Below are positions 6,533-13,493 of a DNA stretch of 13,493 nt, in pieces. Position 1 is the stretch's first letter. Every line of letters starts with the position of its first letter. A program made the position numbers and the translations under genes. The notes below the pieces were generated by a model. The model made no database searches. It had not been told where the DNA came from and worked only from the letters and a program-made list of their open reading frames with translations. Origin of the DNA: Thermoplasmata archaeon (GTDB lineage: Archaea; Thermoplasmatota; Thermoplasmata; Lutacidiplasmatales; UBA184); the NCBI GenBank assembly GCA_030044695.1, contig JASIDM010000122.1, positions 1-13,493 of the forward strand, read 5' to 3'.

Positions 6533-7305
6533 GCGTACCGCCCCGTGATGAACTGCTCGGTCAGCTTGACGCGCGGCCGCTCGAGGATGTCCGCCGTCGG
6601 TCCGACCTCGATGAGCTTCCCCGAGTGCAAGAAGGCGATCCGGTCGGAGATGCGCGCGGCCTGGCCGACGTTGTGCGTGACGAGCACGAGGACGATCTCC
6701 TCCTTGAGGCCCTGCAGGGTCGCCTCGACCCGCTGCGTCGCGGCCGGGTCGAGGGCGCTCGTCGGCTCGTCCAGCAGGAGCACGCGCGGGCGCACGGCCA
6801 GCGCCCGGGCGATGCAGAGGCGCTGCTGCTGCCCCCCCGACAGGGAGAGCGCCGGACGGTCGAGCTCGGCCCTCACCTCGTCCCAGAGGCCGGCCCGCTG
6901 GAGCGCCTCCGTGACCGCCGCGTCGACGAGATCCTCCTCGGCGTGGACGAGCCGCAGGCCGAAGGCGGCGTTCTCGAAGATCGACATCGGGAAGACCGTC
7001 GGCCGCTGGAAGACCATCCCCATCCTTCGTCGCACGACGACCGGGTCGACCGCCGCGTCGTAGATGTCCTGGCCGAGGTAGCGGACCGACCCCTCGACCG
7101 CCAGGCCGGCCGTGAGCTCCGTCATCCGGTTGAGGCTCCGGACGAACGTCGTCTTGCCGCAGCCGGACGGGCCGACGACCGCGGTCAGGCTCCGGGCCCC
7201 GAAATCGAGCGAGACGTGGTCGAGGAGCGTCCTCGCGCCGGCCGTGACCGTCAGGTCCTGGACCGAGACGACCGCCTCCGTCGGGACGCTCGCGATGGCG
7301 TTCAC
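6529..7305 (-). CDS. pstB: Phosphate ABC transporter ATP-binding protein PstB
   Basis: Hydrolyses ATP on the cytoplasmic side to drive phosphate import through PstC/PstA. The 258 residues carry every ABC motif: Walker A GPSGCGKT (45-52), Q-loop glutamine at about 100 (MVFQRPTVFPMSI, typical of PstB), signature LSGGQQQR (155-162), Walker B VLLLDEPTSALD (from about 175) and switch histidine in VTHN (about 211). The length is normal for the family. The GTG start at 7305 overlaps the pstA stop (GTGA). The open frame runs far upstream through pstA, but that extension is low-complexity shadow sequence. The stop overlaps phoU (ATGA), so pstA, pstB and phoU form a coupled block. Confidence 0.96.
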   Translation of the reverse strand: MNAIASVPTEAVVSVQDLTVTAGARTLLDHVSLDFGARSLTAVVGPSGCGKTTFVRSLNRMTELTAGLAVEGSVRYLGQDIYDAAVDPVVVRRRMGMVFQRPTVFPMSIFENAAFGLRLVHAEEDLVDAAVTEALQRAGLWDEVRAELDRPALSLSGGQQQRLCIARALAVRPRVLLLDEPTSALDPAATQRVEATLQGLKEEIVLVLVTHNVGQAARISDRIAFLHSGKLIEVGPTADILERPRVKLTEQFITGRYA

Positions 7306-8219
7306 TGGAACAGCCCCTCCAGGCGGCGCCGGGCGCGGGCCGCGATGACCCGCACGAGGACGTTGAGGCCGATGACGATGACGAGGAGCAGGAACGCGGC
7401 CTGGAACGCGAGCCGGATCGCGGTGGGGAGGATCAGGCCGGTCTGGAAGCCGGTCCAGATGTACAGCGACAGCGCGCTCGCCGGTGCGAACAGGCCGGTG
7501 GGCGGCAGCACCACGGTGGTCGTCGTGAGGTAGAGCGGGGCGGTCTCTCCGACCCCGATCGCCATGGCGAGGAAGATCCCTCCGAGCACCTGGGGGAAGG
7601 CGATCGCGCTCGCGACCCGAAATAGGTACTGTCGGGGCCGGGCGCCCGAGCCGAGCGCCGCTTCCCGGATGTGGGGGGGTACGGAACCGTAGGCGATATC
7701 GGTCGCCCGGAAGACGTACGGCGTCATGAACACCCCGAGGGTGACGCTGGCCGCCGCGAGCGACAACCCCCAGTGGAAGTAGATCACGAAGACGAGGTAG
7801 CCGAACAGCCCGATGATGATCGCGGGGGTCCCGACCATCACGTTCGCGGTGATCCGGATCCAACCGGCCCACTGCTCGCCCAGGTACTCCGCCGTGACCA
7901 GGCCGCCCAGGAAGCCGAAGGCGATCGCCACCCCGGTCCCGAGCAGCAGGATCGTGAGCGAACCGACAAGCGGGGCGAAGAGCCCCCCCGTCGCCCCGGA
8001 CGGATCCGTCGTGAGCGTGGCCAGCGTGAACCCCGGGAGCGCCTGGGAGCCGACGTAGTAGAGGAGCCAGGCGATCGGGAGGATCGCGACCAGGAACAGC
8101 AACGGGAGCAGCCACCCGACGAGCCGGTCGAACGCGCGGCGCCGCCCGAGGTGGCCGGAGCGGTCGAGCGCGAGATTGTCCTCCGGTCGGAGGCCGATGA
8201 GGATCGGAGCGGTCGCCAT
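7302..8219 (-). CDS. pstA: Phosphate ABC transporter permease PstA
   Basis: One of the two membrane subunits of the high-affinity phosphate importer. It has 305 residues with about six hydrophobic helices, the first at about 36-56, and the ABC permease EAA loop at about 185-214 (REAALGSGARPRQYLFRVAS), which docks on PstB. The motif VMVGTPAIIIGLFGYLVF and the late AIGVGETAPLY are typical of PstA. The ATG at 8219 lies eight bases after the pstC stop, with a short GGGG nearby as a weak ribosome binding site. The first ~30 residues are a cytoplasmic tail with an RRR cluster. The longer upstream open frame was rejected because it is Arg/Pro-rich shadow of pstC. Confidence 0.95.
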   Translation of the reverse strand: MATAPILIGLRPEDNLALDRSGHLGRRRAFDRLVGWLLPLLFLVAILPIAWLLYYVGSQALPGFTLATLTTDPSGATGGLFAPLVGSLTILLLGTGVAIAFGFLGGLVTAEYLGEQWAGWIRITANVMVGTPAIIIGLFGYLVFVIYFHWGLSLAAASVTLGVFMTPYVFRATDIAYGSVPPHIREAALGSGARPRQYLFRVASAIAFPQVLGGIFLAMAIGVGETAPLYLTTTTVVLPPTGLFAPASALSLYIWTGFQTGLILPTAIRLAFQAAFLLLVIVIGLNVLVRVIAARARRRLEGLFQ

Positions 8220-8227
8220 CGGATCCC

Positions 8228-9283
8228 CTAGACCCCGGCGACCCCGGTGTAGGTCCGACGGATCATCCACCGGCCCGCGACGTTCACGACGAGGGTGATG
8301 GAGAGCAGGACGAGGGCCAGCTCGCTGAGGAAGTGGAGCTCGAGGGCTCCCGTGGGGCCCCCCTGCATGGCCGCATCGATCGTCCCGATGATCAGCGACG
8401 CCATCGTGGAGGTGCCGTCGTAGACGTTCGTCGGGAGCTTCGACGCTTGGTCGATGACCATGAAGACCGCGACCGTCTCGCCGATCGCGCGCCCGAAGCC
8501 GAGGAACGCCGCCCCCCAGACCCCCCGCTTCGCGTACGGGATCGCGACCCGTCGTGTCACCTCCCACCTCGTCGCCCCGAGGGCGAGCCCGCTCTCCCAG
8601 AGGTCCCGCGGGACCGCCCGCAGCGCGTCCCGCATCAGCAGGGTCGTGATCGGGAGGATCATCAGGGTGAGGATCATGATGGCGAGGGCGAGGCCGTCGC
8701 CCGTCGCGATCAGGGCCAGCGACGAGTCGTGCGTCGGCCGCAAGCCGGGGATGAACGCGAGGTGGACCGCCGCCCACACGAACAGGTTCTGCCCGAAGAA
8801 CGACGCGACGACGAAGTACCCCCAGATCCCGTAGACGATGCTGGGGATCCCCGCCAGGAGGTCGACGCAGGGGTCGAGCACGCCGGCGACGAAGCGGGGC
8901 AGGTACGTCGTCGAGGCGACGGCGATCCCGAGGCCGATCAGCATGGCGAGCGCGAGGGCCGGTACGGCGGTCAGCAGCGAGCCGATGACGTAGACGAGGA
9001 TGCCGTGGTCCGAAACATTCAGGCTCCAGAACGACCAGCCGAAGTTCTCGAGATCGCTGGCGCGCAGCAGCGTCGTCACGATCGCGACGGTGATGGCGAG
9101 CGGGATCAGCGCGAAGACGAACGGCCACCAGCGCCGCATCCCGGAGCGCACCCAGAGGAGGCGCACCACCCGGGCCCCGCTCGACCGGGCTCCCGCCGGG
9201 CCCTCACCAGGGCCCGGGGGCAAGATGGGGGCGGGAAGGGGTTGCCGGCCCTCGATGCCTTCGGGGACCGGCGTCGAGCTCAC
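8228..9283 (-). CDS. pstC: Phosphate ABC transporter permease PstC
   Basis: Partner membrane subunit of PstA. It has 351 residues. A Pro/Gly/Ala-rich cytoplasmic tail of about 48 residues precedes the first transmembrane helix (about 53-73). The periplasm-facing loop FGWSFWSLNVSDHGILVYVIG and the segment DLLAGIPSIVYGIWGYFVV are PstC hallmarks. The EAA loop at about 220-248 reads ESGLALGATRWEVTRRVAIP, and AIGETVAVFMVIDQA follows. The GTG at 9283 lies 13 bases after the pstS stop. An ATG at codon 49 (MRRWWPF) would remove the tail and is an alternative start. The order pstS-pstC-pstA-pstB-phoU is the classical one. Confidence 0.94.
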   Translation of the reverse strand: MSSTPVPEGIEGRQPLPAPILPPGPGEGPAGARSSGARVVRLLWVRSGMRRWWPFVFALIPLAITVAIVTTLLRASDLENFGWSFWSLNVSDHGILVYVIGSLLTAVPALALAMLIGLGIAVASTTYLPRFVAGVLDPCVDLLAGIPSIVYGIWGYFVVASFFGQNLFVWAAVHLAFIPGLRPTHDSSLALIATGDGLALAIMILTLMILPITTLLMRDALRAVPRDLWESGLALGATRWEVTRRVAIPYAKRGVWGAAFLGFGRAIGETVAVFMVIDQASKLPTNVYDGTSTMASLIIGTIDAAMQGGPTGALELHFLSELALVLLSITLVVNVAGRWMIRRTYTGVAGV

Positions 9284-9296
9284 GGGAACCGCAGCC

Positions 9297-10607
9297 CTAC
9301 GAGGAGATCGTCACCGTCGCCAGGGCCTGCTCGTCGAGGCCCTGAAGCTCCGGCGTCAGCGCCACGAAGCCGACCTGGTTCAGGTACGTCGAGCTCTGGC
9401 CGTAGGAGATCGCCCACTGCTCGAACTGCACGACGTACGCCTCATGGGACGGGCTCGCCGGGCTGAGCTTGAGCAGCGTGTTCTCGAGGTTCACGATCGG
9501 GTACGGGTCGGGGTAGGCGACCGTGGGGTTGCTGCCTCCGCCGCCCGTCGACCAGGTGACCGCCCCCGCCGGGCTCCCCCCGAGGATCAGGCTCACGGCG
9601 AGCCCGTCCGTGGCGTAGTTCAACTGCAGGAGTCCGAGGTTCGCGTCCTCGCTCACGTTCTGGGCCGACCAGTTGATGTAGTTCTTCGCGTCCGACGGCG
9701 TCGCGGTCACGTTACCGCCCGCGGCGGAATTGGCGAGGTTGTCGCCTAGCGCCGCGTAGCCGAGGCCGTCGCCGACGGCGGTGGCCATGTAGCTGATGCC
9801 GACGTAGCCGATGCTGTCCGCGACCTTGGTCAGCTCGGAGACCATGCCCGCGTTCCCGTCGCCGGAGGCGTACCCGCTCGCCGGCGCGGTCGTCGCGAAG
9901 GCGCTGGTCGAGTTGCCGTAGAGCCAGCCGTGGTAGGACAGGTCGCAGTACACCGAGAAGATGTACGTGTCCCCGCTCGAGTCGGAGCGAACGACCGGAG
10001 TGATCGTGGCGGACGGGAGGCTCACGCCGGGGTTCGCCTCAGCGATCTCCCAGTTGTTCCACTTGGTGATCGTCCCGTCGTAGATCTGCGCGAGGATCGA
10101 CCCGTTCAGGTTCAGGTGGACCTTCGCGAAGCTCGTCCCGAGGTTGTACATCACGAGCTGCGAGGAGGTCGCGACCGGAATGTCGGCGACGCCCAGCCCC
10201 GGAAGCACGTAGGCGTCCGAGGCGCCGATGTCGATGGTCCCCGCCTCGGCCTCGCTCCGGCCTTGGCCGCTGCCGCCGCCGGACGGGCTGATGAGGACGT
10301 GGGAGTTCACGTCGGCGGTGTAGTTCGGCCCCCAGATGTCGATCAGCGGCTCCAGGAGCGTCGAACCCGTCTCCGTGATGTCGACGGTCGCCGTGCTCAC
10401 CTTGGTGAGGTACGCCCCGAGAGCGTATCCCCCGCCGATCCCGACCACGAGCATCAGCACCGCGATGCCGATCGCCGCGCCGGCGCTGTACTGGCGTCCG
10501 CGCTTGCGCGTCGGCGTCGAGTCCGACAGGGAGACCCCGCTGGGCGGGGCCCCCGTCGACCCCTGGCTCGTCGTCGAACCCGATCCGCTTGGGTTTTGTC
10601 CGCTCAT
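9297..10607 (-). CDS. pstS: Membrane-anchored phosphate-binding protein PstS
   Basis: Captures phosphate outside the cell for the PstCAB importer. Phosphate-site motifs are present in order: ETGSTLLEPLIDIW (79-92), SGGGSGQGR (109-117), IGASDAYV (127-134), RSDSSGDTYIF (207-217) and IGYVGISYM (266-274); TKWNNW (181-186) is also typical. There is no lipobox. Instead a Ser/Gly/Thr-rich N-terminal tail of about 33 residues and a basic RKRGR lead into a transmembrane helix (about 42-65), so the protein is probably an N-in signal-anchor protein with its binding domain outside. ATG at 10607 is chosen over the open frame beginning at 10727, because the extra 40 residues would run through the promoter palindrome. 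A purine-rich AGAGGGGGAAGAG precedes the ATG. It is first in the operon. Confidence 0.93.
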   Translation of the reverse strand: MSGQNPSGSGSTTSQGSTGAPPSGVSLSDSTPTRKRGRQYSAGAAIGIAVLMLVVGIGGGYALGAYLTKVSTATVDITETGSTLLEPLIDIWGPNYTADVNSHVLISPSGGGSGQGRSEAEAGTIDIGASDAYVLPGLGVADIPVATSSQLVMYNLGTSFAKVHLNLNGSILAQIYDGTITKWNNWEIAEANPGVSLPSATITPVVRSDSSGDTYIFSVYCDLSYHGWLYGNSTSAFATTAPASGYASGDGNAGMVSELTKVADSIGYVGISYMATAVGDGLGYAALGDNLANSAAGGNVTATPSDAKNYINWSAQNVSEDANLGLLQLNYATDGLAVSLILGGSPAGAVTWSTGGGGSNPTVAYPDPYPIVNLENTLLKLSPASPSHEAYVVQFEQWAISYGQSSTYLNQVGFVALTPELQGLDEQALATVTISS

Positions 10608-10688
10608 CCGATCTCTTCCCCCTCTTGGTGTCGGCGCCTGGCCCGGGCCCTGACGGAACCGGGACGTTTGCCGACGGCGCGAGACCGG

Positions 10689-10728
10689 ATTGGAATATAT
10701 AGAAGCCCAATTTAGACTATATTCCAAT
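10689..10728. promoter_or_regulatory. Divergent pstS/truA promoter with 11-bp inverted repeat
   Basis: ATTGGAATATA at 10689-10699 and TATATTCCAAT at 10718-10728 are perfect reverse complements separated by 18 bases. Read outward, each arm gives TATA followed by TTCCAAT, so each candidate TATA box (leftward for pstS, rightward for truA) is part of a repeat arm. Predicted transcription starts are near 10673 (pstS, leader about 66 bases) and near 10745 (truA, leader about 90 bases). The spacer holds TAGACTATA (10713-10721), shared with the AbrB-PhoU promoter. The rest of the 229-base gap (10608-10836) is G+C-rich and shows nothing else I recognise. This is a strong candidate for a phosphate-responsive operator; which protein binds is unknown. 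Confidence 0.65.
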
Positions 10729-10836
10729 TCATAGCTCTGCGAATGTGACGGCGTCGCAGTCGGCGGTCGACCGGCGTGGGCGGCGCCCAGCCGTGATTAC
10801 GAAGGACCGTTTCGCCCGGCCACGACCCGCTGGCTC

Positions 10837-11682
10837 GTGCGCTTCGGCTACGACGGCTCCGGATTCTCCGGATGGGCCCGGCAGCCCGCCGGCCGGACCG
10901 TCGAAGGGGTCCTGCGAGATGGGCTGAGGACCCGCGGCATCACCTCCAGCGCCGGGGCGGCCCAGCTCGAGGTCGCGAGCCGGACCGATCGTGGGGTCAG
11001 CGCCCGGGCCAATGCCCTGGCCCTCCGCTCGGAGCTGTCGGCCGATTCGTTGTTGGATCGACTGAACGCGATCGCTCCCGAGGTGTTCTTCACCGCGGCG
11101 ACCCAGGTCCCTCCCGGATTCCGAGTTCGCCACGCCGAGCGTCGGGTCTATCGCTACTTCGACGCGGGCCCGGCCCTGCGGCCGCAGGGCTGGCCGGGGG
11201 CGGCAGCCCTGTTCGTGGGTCCGGTGGACGTCCGTTCGTTCGGGAGAGGGATCCCGGGAGAATCCCCTCAACCAAGGCTGGTGGAAGCGGTCACCGTGCG
11301 GTCGATCGCGGGGGGCCGAGTCATCGAGGTACGCGCCCCGTCGTTCGTCTGGGGGATGGTCCGCAAGATCGTCGGGGCGCTGCGGGAGGTCGATGCCGGG
11401 CGGCTCACCCTCCCTCGGCTGCAGCGGGCCATCGACGGGGCGGAGCGCCTGACCCTTCCGCTCGCCGAGCCGGGGGGTCTGGTCCTCTGGGACGTCGAGT
11501 TCGCCTCGATCCGCTGGACGGACCACTGGCGGGGCCCGAACCGGTATCAGGCGACCTGCGCGCGCCGACTGAGGCAGGGGCTGTGGACCCGGGTCTGGGT
11601 CGCCGCCGCGCTGGGAGACGTCGTGTCGGGCCGAGCGTCGAGCTCAGCCGACCCGTTCCCACCGCTCGAGCTTCTGGACTGA
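10837..11682 (+). CDS. truA: tRNA pseudouridine synthase TruA
   Basis: Makes pseudouridine at positions 38-40 of the tRNA anticodon arm. The 281 residues start at the only usable in-frame start codon, a GTG; upstream codons are open to 10735 but contain no ATG, GTG or TTG. Family motifs are FGYDGSGFSGWARQP near the N-terminus, TVEGVLRDGL, the catalytic motif ASRTDRGVSA with D51, the tyrosine motif RRVYRYFDAG (Y105/Y107), and APSFVWGMVRKIVGALREV in the C-terminal half, as in TruA helices that bind tRNA. Only four residues precede YDG, a little short for the family, so a non-standard start further upstream is possible. It is divergent from pstS and its 3' end overlaps the convergent HPS/RraA gene by 39 bases. 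Confidence 0.92.
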   Translation: MRFGYDGSGFSGWARQPAGRTVEGVLRDGLRTRGITSSAGAAQLEVASRTDRGVSARANALALRSELSADSLLDRLNAIAPEVFFTAATQVPPGFRVRHAERRVYRYFDAGPALRPQGWPGAAALFVGPVDVRSFGRGIPGESPQPRLVEAVTVRSIAGGRVIEVRAPSFVWGMVRKIVGALREVDAGRLTLPRLQRAIDGAERLTLPLAEPGGLVLWDVEFASIRWTDHWRGPNRYQATCARRLRQGLWTRVWVAAALGDVVSGRASSSADPFPPLELLD

Positions 11683-12975
11683 GGCGAGCGTCGAGCCCCG
11701 GCGGATCTCCTCGCGCACCCGGTTCTCGTGCTCAAGGACGTCGAGGGCGCGGTTCGCCACCTCAGCGGCCCGCTCCCGCGGCACGACGACGAGCCCGCTC
11801 GCATCGCCGACGACCCAGTCGCCGGGGCGGACCCGCTGACCGCCGACCGTCACCTCCACGCCGATCTCGCCGTGACCCTTCGGTTCCCCGGCGTTGGAGC
11901 TCACGTGGCGGCTGAACGCCGGGAAGCCGAGCTCCAGGATCGCGTCGAGGTCCCGGATCGCGCCGTCGACGACGACCCCGGCGAGGCCCCGCCCGTGGGC
12001 CGACCAGCTCGCGAGCTCCCCCCAGATCGCCGTCTCGCCGCCGCCCGCGTCGACGACGATGACGTCGCCCGGGCCGGCGCGGTCGATCGCTTCGACCGGC
12101 TTCGCCCAATCCCCGTCCCTCGTCACGACCGTGACCGCCGGCCCCGCGATGCGGATCGACGGGTCCTTGAGGCGCGGCAGGATCCCGTGGAGCGCCCCCT
12201 GGCGCTGCATGGCGTCGGAGAGGTTCGGCGTGGAGACCTTGAGCAGCGCCTCGCGGACCTCGCCGGCGCCGTAGCGTCGGAACTGCTCGCTCGGCACTTC
12301 GGTGCGCTCGGCGATGGCGCGGGCGATCGTGCGGGTCGCGTCGGCGATCTTCGGGCTCTTCGTGATCGCCCCGCCGACGATGAGGATCTGCGCCCCCGCC
12401 CGGGTGGCGGTGGCGACGGTCTCGCTGGTCAGCCCCCCCGCGACGGCGACGGGAACGGGGGCCTGCCGGGCCAGCTCGGCGAGGACGTCGAACGGGGTCC
12501 TCGCCTGCATCTGCATGTCGATGCCGACGTGCCAGCAGACCGCCGCCGCGCCGAGCTCCGCGACCCGGCGCGCCCGCGCGACGGGGTCGGCGACCCCGAG
12601 CAGGTCGACGACGACCTCGGCGCCGTACAGCTCCCCGCCGCGGACCGCCTCCGCGATGGTGCCGTCGTCCGCGGCGCCCAGGACCGTGACGAGGTCGGCG
12701 CCGGCTTTGGCGGCGATCTCCACCTCGAACGCCCCGGTGTCCATCACCTTCATGTCGGCGACGATCCGGCGGCCGGGGCACGCCTTCTTCAGTTCGCGGA
12801 CGGCGTCGAGCCCCTCGCTCTTGATGAGCGGCGTGCCGGCCTCGACCCAGTCGGCCCCGCCCGCGACGGCCTCGCGGGCGGCGTCGAGCGCCCGGGAGAG
12901 GTTCTCGAAGTCGAGCGCCACCTGCAGGACCGGCCGGTCGAGGCGCATCCTCGGAGAAAGAGGGGCGCCGTTCAT
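11644..12975 (-). CDS. Bifunctional 3-hexulose-6-phosphate synthase / RraA-family (aldolase-like) protein
   Basis: Residues about 11-222 form an OMP-decarboxylase-superfamily barrel of the hexulose-6-phosphate synthase type: QVALDFENL start, D-x-K-x-x-D motif ADMKVMD (D74, K76, D79), WHVGIDMQ, and a phosphate-loop-like AVAGGLTSE. This enzyme joins formaldehyde and ribulose 5-phosphate, or in many archaea runs backwards to supply pentose phosphate. Residues about 238-425 are RraA/HMG-aldolase-like (GVVVDGAIRDLDAI, GDASGLVVVP). E320 is followed by exactly 20 residues and then R341-D342, the aldolase-type pattern. Such fusions are annotated in other archaea as HPS/ribonuclease regulator. ATG at 12975 gives 443 residues; M10 (MRLDRP) is an alternative. 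The longer upstream frame is shadow of the divergent methyltransferase. No 6-phospho-3-hexuloisomerase gene is in the window. Confidence 0.9.
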   Translation of the reverse strand: MNGAPLSPRMRLDRPVLQVALDFENLSRALDAAREAVAGGADWVEAGTPLIKSEGLDAVRELKKACPGRRIVADMKVMDTGAFEVEIAAKAGADLVTVLGAADDGTIAEAVRGGELYGAEVVVDLLGVADPVARARRVAELGAAAVCWHVGIDMQMQARTPFDVLAELARQAPVPVAVAGGLTSETVATATRAGAQILIVGGAITKSPKIADATRTIARAIAERTEVPSEQFRRYGAGEVREALLKVSTPNLSDAMQRQGALHGILPRLKDPSIRIAGPAVTVVTRDGDWAKPVEAIDRAGPGDVIVVDAGGGETAIWGELASWSAHGRGLAGVVVDGAIRDLDAILELGFPAFSRHVSSNAGEPKGHGEIGVEVTVGGQRVRPGDWVVGDASGLVVVPRERAAEVANRALDVLEHENRVREEIRRGSTLASVQKLERWERVG

Positions 12976-13002
12976 AACCCGTCCGCCCCTCGCTCGGCCC
13001 CG

Positions 13003-13493
13003 GTGCACGCCCCCCTGCCGGTCGGGACCCTGCGGCTCCTGCGCGGGGACGCCCGCCGGCTCGTCGGGGTCGCGGCGGGCTCCGTCCACCTGGTCCTGAC
13101 GAGCCCGCCGTACCCGATGGTCGCCCAATGGGACGAGCAGTTCCGGGCGCTCGGCGCGGGCCGGTACCCGGCGATGCTCCGGGTCCTCGAGGGCGCCTGG
13201 CGGGCCTGTCACCGGGTGCTCGTGCCCGGCGGGCTCCTCGCCGTCGTCATCGGCGACGCCCTGCGGCGCGACGAGCGCGGCTTCCGCCTCTGGCCGAACC
13301 ATGCCGCGACCCTGCTGGCCGCGGAGCGCGTCGGCTTCCGGCCGCTACCGTACCTGCTGTGGAAGAAGCCGACGAACCGGCCCAACGCCTACCTCGGCTC
13401 CGGCTTCCTGCCGCCGAACGCCTACGTCACGCTCGACTGCGAGTTCGTGCTGCTCCTCCGCAAGGGGGAGCTCCGTCGCTTCCCTCCCCACGA
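13003..13493 (+). CDS. DNA methyltransferase, N4-cytosine type (partial, C-terminus outside window)
   Basis: The frame runs from GTG 13003 to the window edge: 163 codons plus two bases. Catalytic motif IV TSPPYP is at 33-38, after the short strand SVHLVL, and is followed by MVAQWDEQF. Then come a helix and strand RVLVPGGLLAVVIGDALR, and later LLWKKPTNRPNAYLGSGFLP and AYVTLDCEFVLLLRKGE. This order, with motif IV first, fits the N6_N4_Mtase family; S-P-P-Y is the usual signature of N4-cytosine enzymes. The S-adenosylmethionine motif I (F-x-G-x-G) would be expected past the edge. It is divergent from the HPS/RraA gene with 27 bases between starts. No restriction enzyme is visible, so it may be an orphan methylase. 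The resemblance to archaeal CTAG enzymes is from memory and unverified. Confidence 0.85.
   Translation, partial: MHAPLPVGTLRLLRGDARRLVGVAAGSVHLVLTSPPYPMVAQWDEQFRALGAGRYPAMLRVLEGAWRACHRVLVPGGLLAVVIGDALRRDERGFRLWPNHAATLLAAERVGFRPLPYLLWKKPTNRPNAYLGSGFLPPNAYVTLDCEFVLLLRKGELRRFPPH

Noticed and set aside
6529..8115. Extended 528-codon reading of the pstB frame
   Set aside because: The part upstream of 7305 is low-complexity shadow of pstA; the GTG overlapping the pstA stop gives a normal-length PstB.
7302..9128. Extended 608-codon reading of the pstA frame
   Set aside because: The part upstream of 8219 is Arg/Pro-rich shadow of pstC; the ATG at 8219 gives a normal PstA.
10608..10727. PstS extended by 40 residues to an ATG at 10727
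   Set aside because: The extension would translate the promoter palindrome and TATA boxes; the ATG at 10607 has a purine-rich stretch upstream and yields a sensible membrane-anchor topology.
10745..10927. 60-codon plus-strand open frame starting GTG near the predicted truA transcription start
   Set aside because: It would fit a leaderless start, but the translation has no family features and runs out of frame into truA.
12976..13302. N-terminal extension of 109 residues on the HPS/RraA protein
   Set aside because: It is Arg/Glu/Pro-rich shadow antisense to the methyltransferase catalytic region; the barrel begins just after the ATG at 12975.
1..13493. CRISPR array, insertion sequence, phage or toxin-antitoxin module
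   Set aside because: No regularly spaced repeats, terminal inverted repeats with transposase, or small toxin/antitoxin pair was seen; gene content is chromosomal housekeeping, transport and surface genes. The AbrB domain belongs to a PhoU fusion, not an antitoxin.

Overview
The window looks like high-G+C chromosomal DNA from an archaeon. Support: an archaeal type IV pilin-like protein, a FlaJ/TadC-type pilus membrane protein, a PhoU fused to an AbrB-type DNA-binding domain, a hexulose-6-phosphate synthase/RraA-family fusion, a tRNA gene without encoded CCA, and TATA-like promoters with few Shine-Dalgarno sites. A euryarchaeal lineage such as a high-G+C member of the Thermoplasmatota is my best guess; this is inference, as no rRNA marker is present. 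I saw no mobile element, CRISPR array or integrase.

Layout. (1) 1-2517: surface-appendage region, with the end of one type II secretion F-like protein, a second F-like protein carrying a secreted Ig-like domain, and a convergent pilin-like gene. (2) 2622-4304: a two-gene operon of a RecA/KaiC-like protein with a broken P-loop and an AAA+ ATPase with an altered Walker B. (3) 4311-5342: AbrB-PhoU regulator, followed upstream by a promoter with tandem CTATAG and by a tRNA-Glu gene (5437-5511). (4) 5512-5809: about 300 bases without a convincing gene. (5) 5810-10607: phosphate operon pstS-pstC-pstA-pstB-phoU, all on the minus strand, with stop/start overlaps at pstA/pstB and pstB/phoU. (6) 10608-10836: divergent regulatory region with an 11-bp perfect inverted repeat that contains both candidate TATA boxes. 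(7) 10837-13493: truA, a convergent HPS/RraA fusion overlapping it by 39 bp, and the 5' part of an N4-cytosine-type DNA methyltransferase.

How they work together. PstS captures phosphate outside the cell, PstC/PstA form the channel and PstB powers it; the operon PhoU probably gates the transporter. The separate AbrB-PhoU could carry phosphate status to DNA. Its promoter shares the 9-mer TAGACTATA with the pstS promoter, so the two units may be co-regulated. The pilus genes and the neighbouring ATPase pair may be functionally linked, but only proximity says so.

The points most worth checking are the Ig-domain/F-protein fusion, the ATPase pair with degenerate motifs, the phosphate promoter elements, the aldolase-type E-X20-R-D motif in the RraA-like domain, and a tRNA-Glu with C instead of U at position 33.
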